NCBI GenBank assembly: GCA_964195155.1
Contig: CAXMOP010000015.1
Coordinates: 11,170 to 75,169 of the forward strand
Source of the DNA: JACZST01 sp964195155
GTDB taxonomy: Bacteria; Actinomycetota; Acidimicrobiia; Spongiisociales; UBA5794
DNA length: 64,000 nt
Direction: 5' to 3'
Under the pieces are notes generated by a model. It made no database searches. It saw only the letters and a list, made by a program, of their open reading frames with translations, and was not told the DNA's origin. Below, piece by piece: positions 1 to 9,238 of this stretch (position 1 is the stretch's first letter; each line of letters opens with the position of its first letter). A program made the position numbers and the translations under genes.

Positions 1-1100
1 GCCATCGTCCCTTGGGGCTGTTCCAACGGATCCGGGCCGGCGGAGCCGGTAACACTCACGGCGACATCGACGCCAAGTGTGGGCCGGGCACCCTCGGCCA
101 TGGCGCGGGCAACCGGCTCGCTGACCACACCGTGTTCGGCGATGACCTGCATGTCGACGCCGAGCATCTCCACCTTCAAGTCGCTGGCATAGGACACAAC
201 CGAGCCGCGATACGCGGTACTGGCCCCGGGCACCGAAGTGATCCTCGCCGCAACCATGCCGCCGGTTGCCGACTCCGCGGTGCCGAGCGTCCAGCCCCGT
301 TGCTCGAGGGCGCGAAGCACCACCACCTCGACGGTGTCATCGTCGGTCCCAAAAATGCGATCGCCCATCCTGCGACGAACTTCCGCCTCGATGGGCGCGA
401 TCATCGACGCCGCCTCGAGCTCGGAATCGGCCTTGGCGGTGATCCGAACCTTGATCTCACCGCTCGATGCCAAAAATGCGATCGTGGGGTTCGACGATGC
501 GTCGTAAAGGTCGCCGAGAAGCTCTCCGATCGCCGACTCGGATTCTCCCCAGGATCGAAGCAGGCGGCTCGAAACCACGCCTTGGCCGCTACCGGCGATG
601 GCCGGAAGCACGCTGTGGTCGAGCATCCGCAGCATCTCAGCCGGGACGCCGGGTAGCGCGTACACCGCGGCGCCGCTGATCTCCATGGCGATGCCGGGCG
701 CCGTGCCCTTCTGATTCTCGATAAATGAGGCGCCGTCGGGCCGCTCTGCCTGCTGCAGATTCGACTCCGGCATGTCGCGTCCCCGCTGGCGCCACCATTC
801 GCGGAGCCGGTCGCCCTGGTCCGCGTCAAAGACCAGCGCCACGCCCGCCGCCTGTGCCAACGCCTCGCGGGTGAGGTCGTCCTTGGTCGGCCCGATGCCA
901 CCGGTCATGATCACCGCATCGGCGCGACCGCAGGCCTCCAGGATCGCGGCGGTCATGCGATCCACGTTGTCCCCCACCACGGTCTGGCGATAGTGATCGA
1001 GCCCGGATTCGGCAAGGCGCTCCCCGATGCGCGCCGCGTTGGAGTTGACGATCTGACCAAGCAGCAACTCGGTGCCGACCGCGATGATCTCGACGCTCAT
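1..1100 (-). CDS. cinA: CinA family protein (NMN deamidase), 3' end cut by window edge
   Basis: About 366 residues are visible; the C terminus lies beyond the window start. The N-terminal MoaB/MogA-like domain reads EIIAVGTELLLGQIVNSNA, then MTGGIGPTKDDLTRE. The C-terminal PncC-type amidohydrolase domain is recognisable from AESATGGMVAARI and PGASTAYRGSVVSYA. Family knowledge: CinA/PncC hydrolyses nicotinamide mononucleotide to the nicotinate form in pyridine nucleotide salvage, and the N-terminal domain can have ADP-ribose pyrophosphatase activity. The ATG start overlaps the rimO stop in an ATGA junction, so the two genes are translationally coupled. Nothing looks broken in the visible part. 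Confidence 0.93.
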   Translation of the reverse strand, partial: MSVEIIAVGTELLLGQIVNSNAARIGERLAESGLDHYRQTVVGDNVDRMTAAILEACGRADAVIMTGGIGPTKDDLTREALAQAAGVALVFDADQGDRLREWWRQRGRDMPESNLQQAERPDGASFIENQKGTAPGIAMEISGAAVYALPGVPAEMLRMLDHSVLPAIAGSGQGVVSSRLLRSWGESESAIGELLGDLYDASSNPTIAFLASSGEIKVRITAKADSELEAASMIAPIEAEVRRRMGDRIFGTDDDTVEVVVLRALEQRGWTLGTAESATGGMVAARITSVPGASTAYRGSVVSYASDLKVEMLGVDMQVIAEHGVVSEPVARAMAEGARPTLGVDVAVSVTGSAGPDPLEQPQGTM

Positions 1101-2422
1101 CCAACAACCGTCGCGGTGAGGTCGGTCCCGTAGCCGCCGGTCACTGTCGCGTTGAGCCAGTCACCGGGCTCCCCCCGGTCGAGGAGCACGACGCCGTCGA
1201 TCTCCGGTGCCTCGCGGTAGGACCTGGCGACCGTCTGACCGTCTTCGATCTGGTCCACCACGACCTCGAGGGTGCGGCCGACCTGGGCGATGGTCTGGCC
1301 GGTGGTGATGTCGTCTTGGAGCGACTGCAGATAGCGGGTGCGCTCCGCCTTCTCGGCTTCAGGTACTTGGTTTTCCATGGTCGCCGCAGGCGTGCCGTCC
1401 TCTGCGGAGTATGGGAAGAAGCCCGCCCAGTCGAGCCGCGCCTCGTTGAGGAAGTCGGCCAGGTCTTCGACGTCGTCATCGGTCTCGCCGGGAAACCCGA
1501 CAATAAAACTCGAGCGAAGTGCTGCCTCGGGAGACTTGAGGCGAATCGACTCGATCAGCCGCCGGTGGGTGTCGCCGGAGCCGGGTCGTTTCATCGCCCG
1601 CAGCAGACCGGCCGAACTGTGTTGCAGCGAGAGATCGAAGTAGTCGGCGATGCGTTCGTTGGAGATCATCTCTTCCACCAATGCCGGGCGGATCTCCCTC
1701 GGGTACAGGTAGAACAGACGCACCCGGCGCAGCCCTTCGACCGCAGCGACCGCACGCACCAGGCCTACGATCTCGCCCTCACCGGTGTCGCGTCCGTAGG
1801 CGGCCAGGTCCTGGGCGACGAGACCGATTTCGGTCACACCGCTCCCCACTAGCCCGGTCGTCTCCTCGACGATGCTCTCGGGGCTTCGCGATCGTTGCTT
1901 GCCACGGAATTGCGGGATAGCGCAGAACGTGCACAGCTTGTCGCAGCCTTCGGCAACCTTCAAATACGCCCACGGTGTGGCCGGGGTGGGGCGGCGGGTT
2001 TCATAGAGGATGTCCATATGGGAGCGGCGGGCGCTCCCGATGCTGAGCGGCGTCCAGCGGCGCAGGTCGTCCAGCCGATCCACGAGCTCGGGATACCGGT
2101 CGAGCCCGATGATGGCGTCGGCCTCGGGGAGGGCCTCGACGAGCTCGGACTCATAGCGTTGGGCCATGCAGCCAAGCACCACGAGGCTTGCGTCATCCCG
2201 TTTCTCCTCGGCCAGGTCGAGGATGGTGTCGACGGACTCCCGGCGCGCCGGCTCGATGAACGCGCACGTATTGACCATCACCACGTCTGCGGCCCCGGGC
2301 GACGCGGCATGCTGATACCCGGCTGCGTCGAGCATGCCGAGGATCTTGTCCGAATCGACCTCGTTCTTGGCACAGCCGAGCGTGGTCAGCCAAACCGATG
2401 GGGCTTCAATGGATGCAGTCAC
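1097..2422 (-). CDS. rimO: Ribosomal protein S12 methylthiotransferase RimO
   Basis: This 441-residue radical-SAM enzyme adds a methylthio group to the conserved aspartate of ribosomal protein S12. The N-terminal UPF0004 domain starts TTLGCAKNEVDSDKILG, the RimO-type signature rather than MiaB. The cluster-binding motif is CDKLCTFC (CxxxCxxC), and a TRAM-like domain closes the C terminus. The GTG start at 2422 is preferred over upstream in-frame starts because a TACGCT -10 hexamer lies 8 nt before it, and because the upstream residues do not fit the family. Its stop overlaps the cinA start. Confidence 0.94.
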   Translation of the reverse strand: MTASIEAPSVWLTTLGCAKNEVDSDKILGMLDAAGYQHAASPGAADVVMVNTCAFIEPARRESVDTILDLAEEKRDDASLVVLGCMAQRYESELVEALPEADAIIGLDRYPELVDRLDDLRRWTPLSIGSARRSHMDILYETRRPTPATPWAYLKVAEGCDKLCTFCAIPQFRGKQRSRSPESIVEETTGLVGSGVTEIGLVAQDLAAYGRDTGEGEIVGLVRAVAAVEGLRRVRLFYLYPREIRPALVEEMISNERIADYFDLSLQHSSAGLLRAMKRPGSGDTHRRLIESIRLKSPEAALRSSFIVGFPGETDDDVEDLADFLNEARLDWAGFFPYSAEDGTPAATMENQVPEAEKAERTRYLQSLQDDITTGQTIAQVGRTLEVVVDQIEDGQTVARSYREAPEIDGVVLLDRGEPGDWLNATVTGGYGTDLTATVVG

Positions 2423-2430
2423 CGCCGGGT

Positions 2431-2436
2431 AGCGTA
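2431..2436 (-). promoter_or_regulatory. -10 element TACGCT upstream of rimO
   Basis: On the minus strand TACGCT lies 8 nt before the GTG start of rimO, with no Shine-Dalgarno sequence between. This spacing implies a leaderless mRNA. It is one of a series of similarly placed TANNNT hexamers in this window. Confidence 0.5.
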
Positions 2437-2444
2437 GGAGTCGG

Positions 2445-2591
2445 TCAGACCTCTTCGATACCGTCCATGACGTCGCGCAGCGCGCCGAGGTGTTCGACCG
2501 CGGCAAGGTCTTGTGGGCGCCCGGCCGCTCGCTTCATCCGGATGAGGTCTTCGACATCGGCCACGAGTACCTCGTGGTCTCCCAGGCTCAT
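2445..2591 (-). pseudogene. C-terminal remnant of a nucleotidyltransferase-like protein
   Basis: A 48-residue open frame between rimO and the flavin reductase contains VEDLIRMKRAAGRPQDLAAVE. This resembles the C-terminal helix of small nucleotidyltransferase-fold proteins (AbiEii/MNT-like), where a 'DLIxMKxxAGRPKDLxDIExL' motif is typical. The catalytic N-terminal part is missing and a stop codon lies a few codons upstream. It is probably the tail of a decayed gene; a short functional peptide cannot be excluded. Confidence 0.5.
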
Positions 2592-2621
2592 CGCCACCGC
2601 CGCTAGTCAATACCGAGTTCG

Positions 2622-3140
2622 CTATATCTGTCGGTAGGCGCCGCGAAAGTAGATCAGCGGGTCTTCGAGGGCGGCGATCGCGACATGGTCGATGTCGGCG
2701 GTGATCAGCAGCGAATACCCGCTCTCGGCGGCGCTGGCACCGGAGCAGTAGGCCCGGTTGGGAACATCGGTAAGCGCCGGGCCCCATTCCCCGTCCTCCA
2801 CGGCCAGGCCGGCGAACAGGCCGCCCGGACTGGGGCGCTGTTCGGCGAAGACCTCGGAGATCGCTCGATGCTCGGACTCCAACACATGCACGATGAACCT
2901 GCCGGTCCTCTCGATGACATCAACGAGGTCGGCGGTCGGAGCGGCCAGGAACTGCACCCGGCCCGGCTCGCCCTCGGCGACCACGAGCGACGACACGGTC
3001 ATTCCCGCTCGATCCTCGTCGTCGCCCGCGGTGATGACAGTGACCGGCTCGGCCAACCGGCCGCGAAAGCGCCGTACCGGGTCGCGGTGCTCCATGGGCG
3101 TGGCGAACGGGTGCACGTCTTCATGGATCTCACCGGTCAT
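2622..3140 (-). CDS. Flavin reductase family protein
   Basis: This 172-residue protein has the FMN-binding split-barrel fold of flavin reductases: RRFRGRLAEPVTVITAGD, the MTVSSLVVAEGEPG strand pair, and the RFIVHVLES segment. Such proteins reduce FMN with NAD(P)H and supply flavin monooxygenases, or act as small flavoenzymes. The start is ATG 3140, preceded by an AGGAGA ribosome-binding site. It is transcribed away from the acyl-CoA ligase. A second, distinct flavin reductase is at 30336. No partner monooxygenase is adjacent. Confidence 0.82.
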   Translation of the reverse strand: MTGEIHEDVHPFATPMEHRDPVRRFRGRLAEPVTVITAGDDEDRAGMTVSSLVVAEGEPGRVQFLAAPTADLVDVIERTGRFIVHVLESEHRAISEVFAEQRPSPGGLFAGLAVEDGEWGPALTDVPNRAYCSGASAAESGYSLLITADIDHVAIAALEDPLIYFRGAYRQI

Positions 3141-3186
3141 GTGTTTCTCCTATGTCAAGCGAGCATGACACTGAAGCGAGCGTAAT

Positions 3187-3210
3187 GAGTCGCGAGTCGC
3201 GAGTCGCGAG
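3187..3210. repeat. (GAGTCGC)n 7-bp tandem array
   Basis: About 3.4 units of the 7-mer GAGTCGC lie between the divergent flavin reductase and acyl-CoA ligase genes. The same unit, or its complement GCGACTC, forms arrays at 5213, 35495, 41287 and inside dnaE2 at 48531. Confidence 0.85.
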
Positions 3211-3249
3211 CCCGAGCCCGAATTGCTTTTCGTTCAGAGTGGGCGAGAC

Positions 3250-3324
3250 CACGCAGTCCGGCGGCGAGCAGTAACGAATCGCTTCTCGATAGAGAGGCTG
3301 CGATCACGCAGTCCGGCGGCGAGC
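3250..3324. repeat. 20-bp direct repeat pair
   Basis: CACGCAGTCCGGCGGCGAGC occurs at 3250-3269 and again at 3305-3324, 55 bp apart, in the region upstream of the acyl-CoA ligase. No function is apparent. It may be a local duplication. Confidence 0.7.
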
Positions 3325-3414
3325 CCCCGCGAGCCGCCCAACAAGCATGGCCGGGAACGCCTCGACGGCGGGTCCGGTAGGGTCGCCGTGGCGACGCGAG
3401 CAAACGAGGATGCA

Positions 3415-5034
3415 ATGCCGCACATGCAGGACGACTTCCCGCTCTTGATGTCCACCCTCTACGACCACGGTGTCCGGCACTACCCCGATCAAGAGATCGT
3501 GTCGGTCGATCCCGACCTGGCGATCACGCGAACCACCTACGCCGAGACCGATCGGCGCGTCCGGCGCCTGGCCACTGCTTTCTCCGAATCGCTCGGCGTC
3601 GCCGCCGGCGATGCCGTCGGCACTTTCGCCTTCAACAACCACCGCCATCACGAGCTGTATTGGGCGACGGCCAACACCGGGGTGATCTGCCACACGCTCA
3701 ATCTCCGGCTCTTTCCGGAACAGCTGGTGTACGTCATCAACCACGGCGGGGACCGCGTGCTGTTCCTTGACGTCAATCTGGCGCCGCTGCTCGCGCCCAT
3801 CATCGACGAGCTGAAGTTCGTTGAGCGCTATGTCGTGATGGGCGGCGATGCCGCGGACAGCGGGCTGCCCGACGCCATCTCCTATGAAGAGATGATCGAC
3901 GGAGTCTCCGAGCACGGGGCATGGCCCGAGCTCGACGAGCGAAGCCCTTTCATGCTCTGCTATAGCTCGGGGACCACGGGGAACCCGAAGGGCGTCGCCT
4001 ATACGCAGCGCTCCACCTATCTGCATACGATCTCGAACCTGGCCAACTTCCCGATCGCGGCGACCGACAACGTGCTGCCGGTCGTACCGCAATTCCATGC
4101 CTCGGCGTGGGGCTATCCCTTCCAGGCGGTCACCATGGGTGCCAAGCTCACCTACCCGGGCCCCGACCTATCGCCGGAAGGGTTGGTGAAGCTGTTCGTC
4201 GACGAGAAGGTGACATTTTCTGCAGGCGTCCCGACGGTGTGGCTTGGTATCCAGCAATATCTTGCCGACCACCCGGAGATCGAGTTGCCCGACATGCGGG
4301 CCTTCCTCTGTGGAGGGTCGGCGGTGCCACGGGCGATGACCAAGTGGTACCAGGAGAATCGCGGCATCCGGGTCGTCCAGGGGTGGGGCATGACCGAGAC
4401 CAACCCGATTGCCTCGGTATCGCTGCTCGCGCCGTGGATGGAGGATTGGGACTTTGAACAGCAACTCGACATCTTCGAGACCGCCGGGCGCATCGTCCCG
4501 GGCCTCCAGTACAAGATCGTTGACGAGGACGGCGAGGAGCTTCCCCACGACGGCGAGGCGTTCGGAGAGCTGCTGATCCGCGGGCCCTGGATTGCGGGCG
4601 AGTACTACAAAGATGATCGAACTCCGCAGTCGTTCGTCGACGGGTGGCTCCGCACCGGTGACGTGTGCAAGGTGACCCCCGAGGGCTACATCCGCATCAC
4701 CGACCGCGCCAAGGATCTCATCAAGTCCGGCGGCGAGTGGATCTCGTCGATCGATCTGGAGAACGAGATCATGGCGCACCCGGAGGTGGCCGAGGCCACC
4801 GTTGTCGGCTTGAAGCACGTCAAGTGGCAGGAGCGGCCGGTCGCGTTCGTCGTGCGCATCGAAGGATCAACCGTCACCGCAGACGACATCATCGCTTTTG
4901 TGACCGATCGAGTAGCGAAGTGGTGGATCCCCGACGAGATCGTCTTCGTCGACGAAATCCCAAAGACCGGCACCGGCAAGTTCGACAAGAAGGTTGTCAG
5001 AGACCAGTACTCGGATCTGTTGATGGACGCGTAG
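3415..5034 (+). CDS. Medium/long-chain fatty-acid--CoA ligase (AMP-dependent synthetase)
   Basis: The 539-residue acyl-adenylate-forming enzyme activates a carboxylate with ATP and transfers it to CoA. The P-loop-like A3 motif [12 protein letters not shown] is at about residue 183, the A5 motif GWGMTETNP at about 323, WLRTGDV (A7) follows, and the C-terminal catalytic lysine sits in GTGKFDKK. The overall pattern matches the AlkK/FadD13-like medium-chain subgroup. I chose ATG 3415; the frame stays open upstream but gives no family-like sequence. The gene stands alone and faces ftsK tail to tail. The exact substrate cannot be told from sequence. Confidence 0.88.
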   Translation: MPHMQDDFPLLMSTLYDHGVRHYPDQEIVSVDPDLAITRTTYAETDRRVRRLATAFSESLGVAAGDAVGTFAFNNHRHHELYWATANTGVICHTLNLRLFPEQLVYVINHGGDRVLFLDVNLAPLLAPIIDELKFVERYVVMGGDAADSGLPDAISYEEMIDGVSEHGAWPELDERSPFMLCYSSGTTGNPKGVAYTQRSTYLHTISNLANFPIAATDNVLPVVPQFHASAWGYPFQAVTMGAKLTYPGPDLSPEGLVKLFVDEKVTFSAGVPTVWLGIQQYLADHPEIELPDMRAFLCGGSAVPRAMTKWYQENRGIRVVQGWGMTETNPIASVSLLAPWMEDWDFEQQLDIFETAGRIVPGLQYKIVDEDGEELPHDGEAFGELLIRGPWIAGEYYKDDRTPQSFVDGWLRTGDVCKVTPEGYIRITDRAKDLIKSGGEWISSIDLENEIMAHPEVAEATVVGLKHVKWQERPVAFVVRIEGSTVTADDIIAFVTDRVAKWWIPDEIVFVDEIPKTGTGKFDKKVVRDQYSDLLMDA

Positions 5035-5128
5035 GACGGGACGCAAGACGCGAGACGCGATTTCGCTTTGACTCCCCCTCAGGTGTTCTGTCGCGGCGGG
5101 TTGCGACACTCGCCGGGTGTGCGGTTCG

Positions 5129-5153
5129 TTTCCTCCCCCGTTGGGGGAGGAAA
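5129..5153. terminator. GC-rich hairpin between convergent genes
   Basis: TTTCCTCCCCC and GGGGGAGGAAA form an 11-bp perfect stem around a 3-nt loop, between the convergent acyl-CoA ligase and ftsK genes. It carries T and A runs on both flanks, so it could work as a bidirectional terminator. It also resembles the GC-rich palindromes repeated at the window end. Confidence 0.55.
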
Positions 5154-5212
5154 GCAACCGACCGAAGGGAGGCTGACGGAGGGGCTACCAGGCCTCGAAA
5201 GAGGGGAGGAAC

Positions 5213-5226
5213 GCGACTCGCGACTC
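5213..5226. repeat. (GCGACTC)2 array at the ftsK 3' end
   Basis: Two units of the 7-mer found at 3187, here directly abutting the ftsK stop codon. Confidence 0.65.
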
Positions 5227-7452
5227 CTACAGGACGGCGCTCAGCTCGTCTTCGGTGATCAGGACCGCCCGCGGCTTCGATCCCACCGACGGCCCGACGA
5301 TTCCCTTGTTCTCCATGATGTCCATCACCCGGCCCGCTCTGGCGAAACCGATGCGCAGCTTTCGTTGCAGCATCGAGGTCGAGCCGAGCTGACTGCGGAC
5401 CACGAGTTCGATCGCCTCCCTGACGATCGCCGGGTCCTCACCCTCGAACTCCTCGTTGCTCGCCGCACGCTTCTGCGCCACTTCGAAGACCTCGGTGTCT
5501 GAATAGCGGGCCTGCTGCTGCTCCCTCACGAACTCGACGACCCCCTGCACCTCCGCCTCCGATACCCAGGCGCCCTGGACGCGCTCGGGCTTCGGCTCTC
5601 GCGCCGTAATCACCAGCATGTCGCCGAGACCGACCAGCTTGTCGGCGCCGCCCTGGTCGATGATCACGCGGGAGTCGGTCTGCGATGCCACCGAGAACGC
5701 CAAACGAGAGGGCACGTTGGCCTTGATCACCCCGGTGATCACATTGACCGATGGCCGCTGGGTTGCGAGCACCAGGTGGATGCCGACCGCCCGCGACATC
5801 TGGGCAATGCGCACGATCGAGTCTTCGACGATCCGCCCGGCCACCATCATCAGGTCGTTGAGCTCGTCGACCACCACCACGATGTAGGGGAACCGGTCGT
5901 AGCGATCCTCATCGAAGTCGCCGGCGTCGTACCGCTCGCGATAGGACTCGATGTCGCGCACGCCCGCCTCGGCCAGCAGGTCGTAGCGCCGATCCATCTC
6001 CCCTACCGCCCATTGCAGCGCATCGGCGGCCTTCTTGGGGTTGGTGATGACCCTGGTCAGGAGGTGTGGCGCATCGTTGTACTGGCCAAGCTCCACGCGC
6101 TTGGGGTCGACCAGGATCAAGCGGACCTCGTCCGGCCTGGCCCGCATCAGCAGCGATGTGATGATCGCGTTGATGCACGACGACTTCCCCGCACCCGTGG
6201 CGCCGGCGATGAGCAGATGGGGAAGCTCGGTGAGACGGATCATCCGCGACGTGCCGCTGACGTCCTTGCCGAGCGCGACCAGCATCGGGTCCCGGTCCTG
6301 GGCGGCCACCGGGCTCGCCAGGATGTCGCCGAGCGTCACGACCTGGCGCTTTCGATTGGGCACCTCGATGCCGATCGCCGAGCGGCCCGGGATGGGGGCG
6401 AGAATGCGCACGTCCGGTGAGGCCAGCGCGTAGGCGATGTCGTGGGCGAGGCTGGTGACGCGCGATACCTTGACCCCGGCCGCAAGCTCGATCTCGTAAC
6501 GGGTGACCGTCGGTCCCGGCACGATGCGGGTCAGGCGGGCGTCGACACCGTGCTGGCGGAGCGAGTCCTCGAGCTCGGATGCGGTCTGCTCGAGGCCGCG
6601 CTTGTTCGCACCCACCGCACTGGTGGACCCCAGAAGCGACAGCGGGGGCAGGGCATACTCGCCGGATCGGCTTGGCGGCGCCGGTTGCTGTGGCCTGGAC
6701 TTCTTGGGCGATGACTTCTCCGCCTTCGGGCCTTTCCGTGGTGCGGTCGGCTCCGGAGCGGGCGGTTCGGCGATCACCGGGTCCTGGTCGACGTGAATGG
6801 TCGGCTGTTCACGGGGCAAATCCAGACCCACCCACGAGCGGAAGCGGCGGAGCGAGGAGACGAGTGTGTGGCCAACGTCCCGAACCGTGGACCGGGTCAA
6901 GACCAGCGTGCCGGCGGCGATGACGGCGAACAAGACGATGAACGCCCCCCAGAATCCGATCAATCGTCGCAACGGGAAGGCGATGAGCGCCCCGGCGACC
7001 CCGCCGCTGTCCTGAACCTGATCGACGTTGCCGGCGAGTGCGACCGAACCGGTGAGGAGGTGGAACATTGCGAGAGTGCTGAAGAACACCACGACCACAC
7101 CGATCACGACCCGCCCTGCTTGGAGCCGTGGGAAGATCCCGACCAGGCTGATCCCGACGACTGCAAGGACGATGGGCACGGCGTATGCCCAGGTTCCGAA
7201 CAGGAACATGGCGGCGTCCGAGACCCCGGCACCAAGCGGTCCGGACAGCCCGAAGAACGACAGTGTCACCAACAGCGCGCCGACGATCAACACCAAGCCC
7301 CAGACGTCGTCGGTCTGGCGCCCGAGGCGCTCCCGGATCCGTTCTCGGCTCTTCCGCAGCGCGTGGGCGAGCCTGGTCCGCATCGGGATCCGTTTCGATT
7401 TTCTAGTCCTACTCCGCCCCTTCGACCCGCGACCTTTGGTACGCGTAGCCAT
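5227..7452 (-). CDS. ftsK: DNA translocase FtsK/SpoIIIE
   Basis: This 741-residue DNA pump clears chromosomal DNA from the division septum and helps resolve dimers. Four membrane segments lie within about residues 30-190, followed by a short Pro/Ser-rich linker. The motor domain has Walker A GATGAGKSS near residue 415, Walker B IVVVVDEL, and the C-terminal gamma winged helix (LQRKLRIGFARAGRVMDIME) that reads KOPS/SRS sequences. The length is typical of actinobacterial FtsK. ATG 7452 is chosen because it is followed by a basic stretch and a TATCGT -10 hexamer lies 9 nt upstream. Confidence 0.95.
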   Translation of the reverse strand: MATRTKGRGSKGRSRTRKSKRIPMRTRLAHALRKSRERIRERLGRQTDDVWGLVLIVGALLVTLSFFGLSGPLGAGVSDAAMFLFGTWAYAVPIVLAVVGISLVGIFPRLQAGRVVIGVVVVFFSTLAMFHLLTGSVALAGNVDQVQDSGGVAGALIAFPLRRLIGFWGAFIVLFAVIAAGTLVLTRSTVRDVGHTLVSSLRRFRSWVGLDLPREQPTIHVDQDPVIAEPPAPEPTAPRKGPKAEKSSPKKSRPQQPAPPSRSGEYALPPLSLLGSTSAVGANKRGLEQTASELEDSLRQHGVDARLTRIVPGPTVTRYEIELAAGVKVSRVTSLAHDIAYALASPDVRILAPIPGRSAIGIEVPNRKRQVVTLGDILASPVAAQDRDPMLVALGKDVSGTSRMIRLTELPHLLIAGATGAGKSSCINAIITSLLMRARPDEVRLILVDPKRVELGQYNDAPHLLTRVITNPKKAADALQWAVGEMDRRYDLLAEAGVRDIESYRERYDAGDFDEDRYDRFPYIVVVVDELNDLMMVAGRIVEDSIVRIAQMSRAVGIHLVLATQRPSVNVITGVIKANVPSRLAFSVASQTDSRVIIDQGGADKLVGLGDMLVITAREPKPERVQGAWVSEAEVQGVVEFVREQQQARYSDTEVFEVAQKRAASNEEFEGEDPAIVREAIELVVRSQLGSTSMLQRKLRIGFARAGRVMDIMENKGIVGPSVGSKPRAVLITEDELSAVL

Positions 7453-7461
7453 GGGGACGAC

Positions 7462-7467
7462 ACGATA
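7462..7467 (-). promoter_or_regulatory. -10 element TATCGT upstream of ftsK
   Basis: Minus-strand TATCGT lies 9 nt before the ftsK ATG with no Shine-Dalgarno sequence, which suggests a leaderless transcript and decides the start over the upstream in-frame codons. Confidence 0.5.
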
Positions 7468-7609
7468 CAAGAGGTTGCCGTCCCTTCCAACCACCCTCCG
7501 CGCGATCTCAACCGCGCAGAGTTACACGCATGTAGTTCGCGGCGTTGTTTTCGCCATTCCGCGGGCCAACAGCGTCATAGGCACCCCTACCGGCCCTGGG
7601 CTGGCAGCG

Positions 7610-9238
7610 TTACAGCTCGATGATGACGGGGAAGACGACGGGGCGGCGCTTCATCGTGTTTTGCACCGCCTTGCGTGCCGAGTTGCGGACCCTGCGGTGC
7701 AGGGCGTCGTGGTCGATGGGCCGGTCGAGGGTGGAGATCCCCTGCTCGACCCTGGTTCGGATCGCCTTGTGCAGCTTGTCGGCATCCCCGGTGACCCCGT
7801 GACTGTCGATGTCGGGTCCGAAGATGATGTCTCCGGTTCGTTTGTCGACGCCCACGGTGACGAGCACCACACCGTCATCTGCCAGGTGTTGCCGATCGCG
7901 AATGACCCCGAAGTCGTCCTCGATCTCGGTCCCGTCCACATAGACATAGCCTGCAGACACGGCCTGGCGGTCGATACGCATTTTGCCGTTTTCGAGGACC
8001 ACGACGTCGCCGTCCTCGCACACCTCGACGCGAGGGATTCCCAACTCCATGCCGAGGTCGGCATTGGCCGCGAGGTGCCGGTACTCGCCGTGGACCGGGA
8101 TCAGCGCCTGGGGTTGCACGACGTTGTAGAAGGTCATGAGCTCGGTGGCCGCGGCATGGCCCGACACGTGGACCGGCGCGTTGCGACCGTGGTGGACGGT
8201 GACTCCGGCCCGGGTGAGGTTGTTGATCACTCGCGATACCCGCTTCTCGTTACCGGGGATCGGGGTCGCCGAGATGATGACGCTGTCGTTGGGGTCGAGG
8301 GTCACCGAACGGTGCTCTCCCGCCGCCATCAGCGACAACGCGGCGAACGGCTCACCCTGGCTTCCTGTTGAGATCACGGCCGCCTTGTCGGGCTCGAGCT
8401 CCAGCAGCTCCTCCAGCTCGACGAGTCCCCCGGTGGGAATCGTCAGATGGCCGGATTCGACGGCGATCTCGTAGTTGCGCAGCATCGAGCGCCCGATGAA
8501 GGCAAACCGCCGACCATCTGCCACGACGGCATCGATCGCCTGTTGCACGCGGTGGAGGTGGCTGGCAAAACAAGCAATGATCACCCTGCCGGGCGCCTCT
8601 CGAACCAGGTCTTCCAGCTCGCTGCCGACGGTGCTCTCGGAAGGCACGAAGCCGGGCCGTTCGGCGTTGGTCGAATCGGCAAGCAGCAGCCGGACGCCCT
8701 GCCTGCCGAACCCGGCCAGCGTCTGCAGATCGGTGGTCCTGCCATCGATCGGCGTCGGGTCGAGCTTGAAGTCGCCGCTGTGGATCACCAGGCCCTCCGG
8801 CGTGTCGAAGGCGATGCCGGTGGCGTCCGGAACGGAGTGAGTCACCGCAATGTGACTGAAGCGAAACGGCCCCTCCTCGACCCAGGTTCGCACCTCGACC
8901 GGCCGCAGGTCGGGCTCGACGCCCATTTCGCTCACTCTGGCCCTGGCCAGCTCGAGGGTGAGCGGGGTCCCGTATACCGGCACGTTGATCTCACGAAGTA
9001 GGTAACCGAGCGCGCCGATGTGATCCTCGTGGCCGTGGGTGAGGATCACGCACGACAGCGCCTCGGGGCGGCTCAAGATCGATGACAGGTCGGGGAGCAC
9101 GAGATCGACGCCGAGCATCTCCTCGTCGGGAAACATCAGGCCGACGTCGATCATCGCCACCCGGCCGTCGATCTCCATCGAGGCGCAGTTCCTGCCGATC
9201 TCCCCAAGGCCGCCGTGGAAGGCGATGCGGACGCTCAC
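7610..9238 (-). CDS. rnj: Ribonuclease J
   Basis: The 542-residue metallo-beta-lactamase/beta-CASP ribonuclease takes part in mRNA decay and rRNA maturation. FHGGLGEIGRNC opens the protein, the zinc ligand motif HGHEDH is at about residue 73, ADSTNAERPG and SGHA are the later beta-CASP landmarks, and a C-terminal RNase J domain follows. The start is GTG 9238, overlapping the dapA stop in a GTGA junction. The dapA-rnj pair is a common actinobacterial arrangement and indicates co-transcription from the dapA promoter. Confidence 0.95.
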   Translation of the reverse strand: MSVRIAFHGGLGEIGRNCASMEIDGRVAMIDVGLMFPDEEMLGVDLVLPDLSSILSRPEALSCVILTHGHEDHIGALGYLLREINVPVYGTPLTLELARARVSEMGVEPDLRPVEVRTWVEEGPFRFSHIAVTHSVPDATGIAFDTPEGLVIHSGDFKLDPTPIDGRTTDLQTLAGFGRQGVRLLLADSTNAERPGFVPSESTVGSELEDLVREAPGRVIIACFASHLHRVQQAIDAVVADGRRFAFIGRSMLRNYEIAVESGHLTIPTGGLVELEELLELEPDKAAVISTGSQGEPFAALSLMAAGEHRSVTLDPNDSVIISATPIPGNEKRVSRVINNLTRAGVTVHHGRNAPVHVSGHAAATELMTFYNVVQPQALIPVHGEYRHLAANADLGMELGIPRVEVCEDGDVVVLENGKMRIDRQAVSAGYVYVDGTEIEDDFGVIRDRQHLADDGVVLVTVGVDKRTGDIIFGPDIDSHGVTGDADKLHKAIRTRVEQGISTLDRPIDHDALHRRVRNSARKAVQNTMKRRPVVFPVIIEL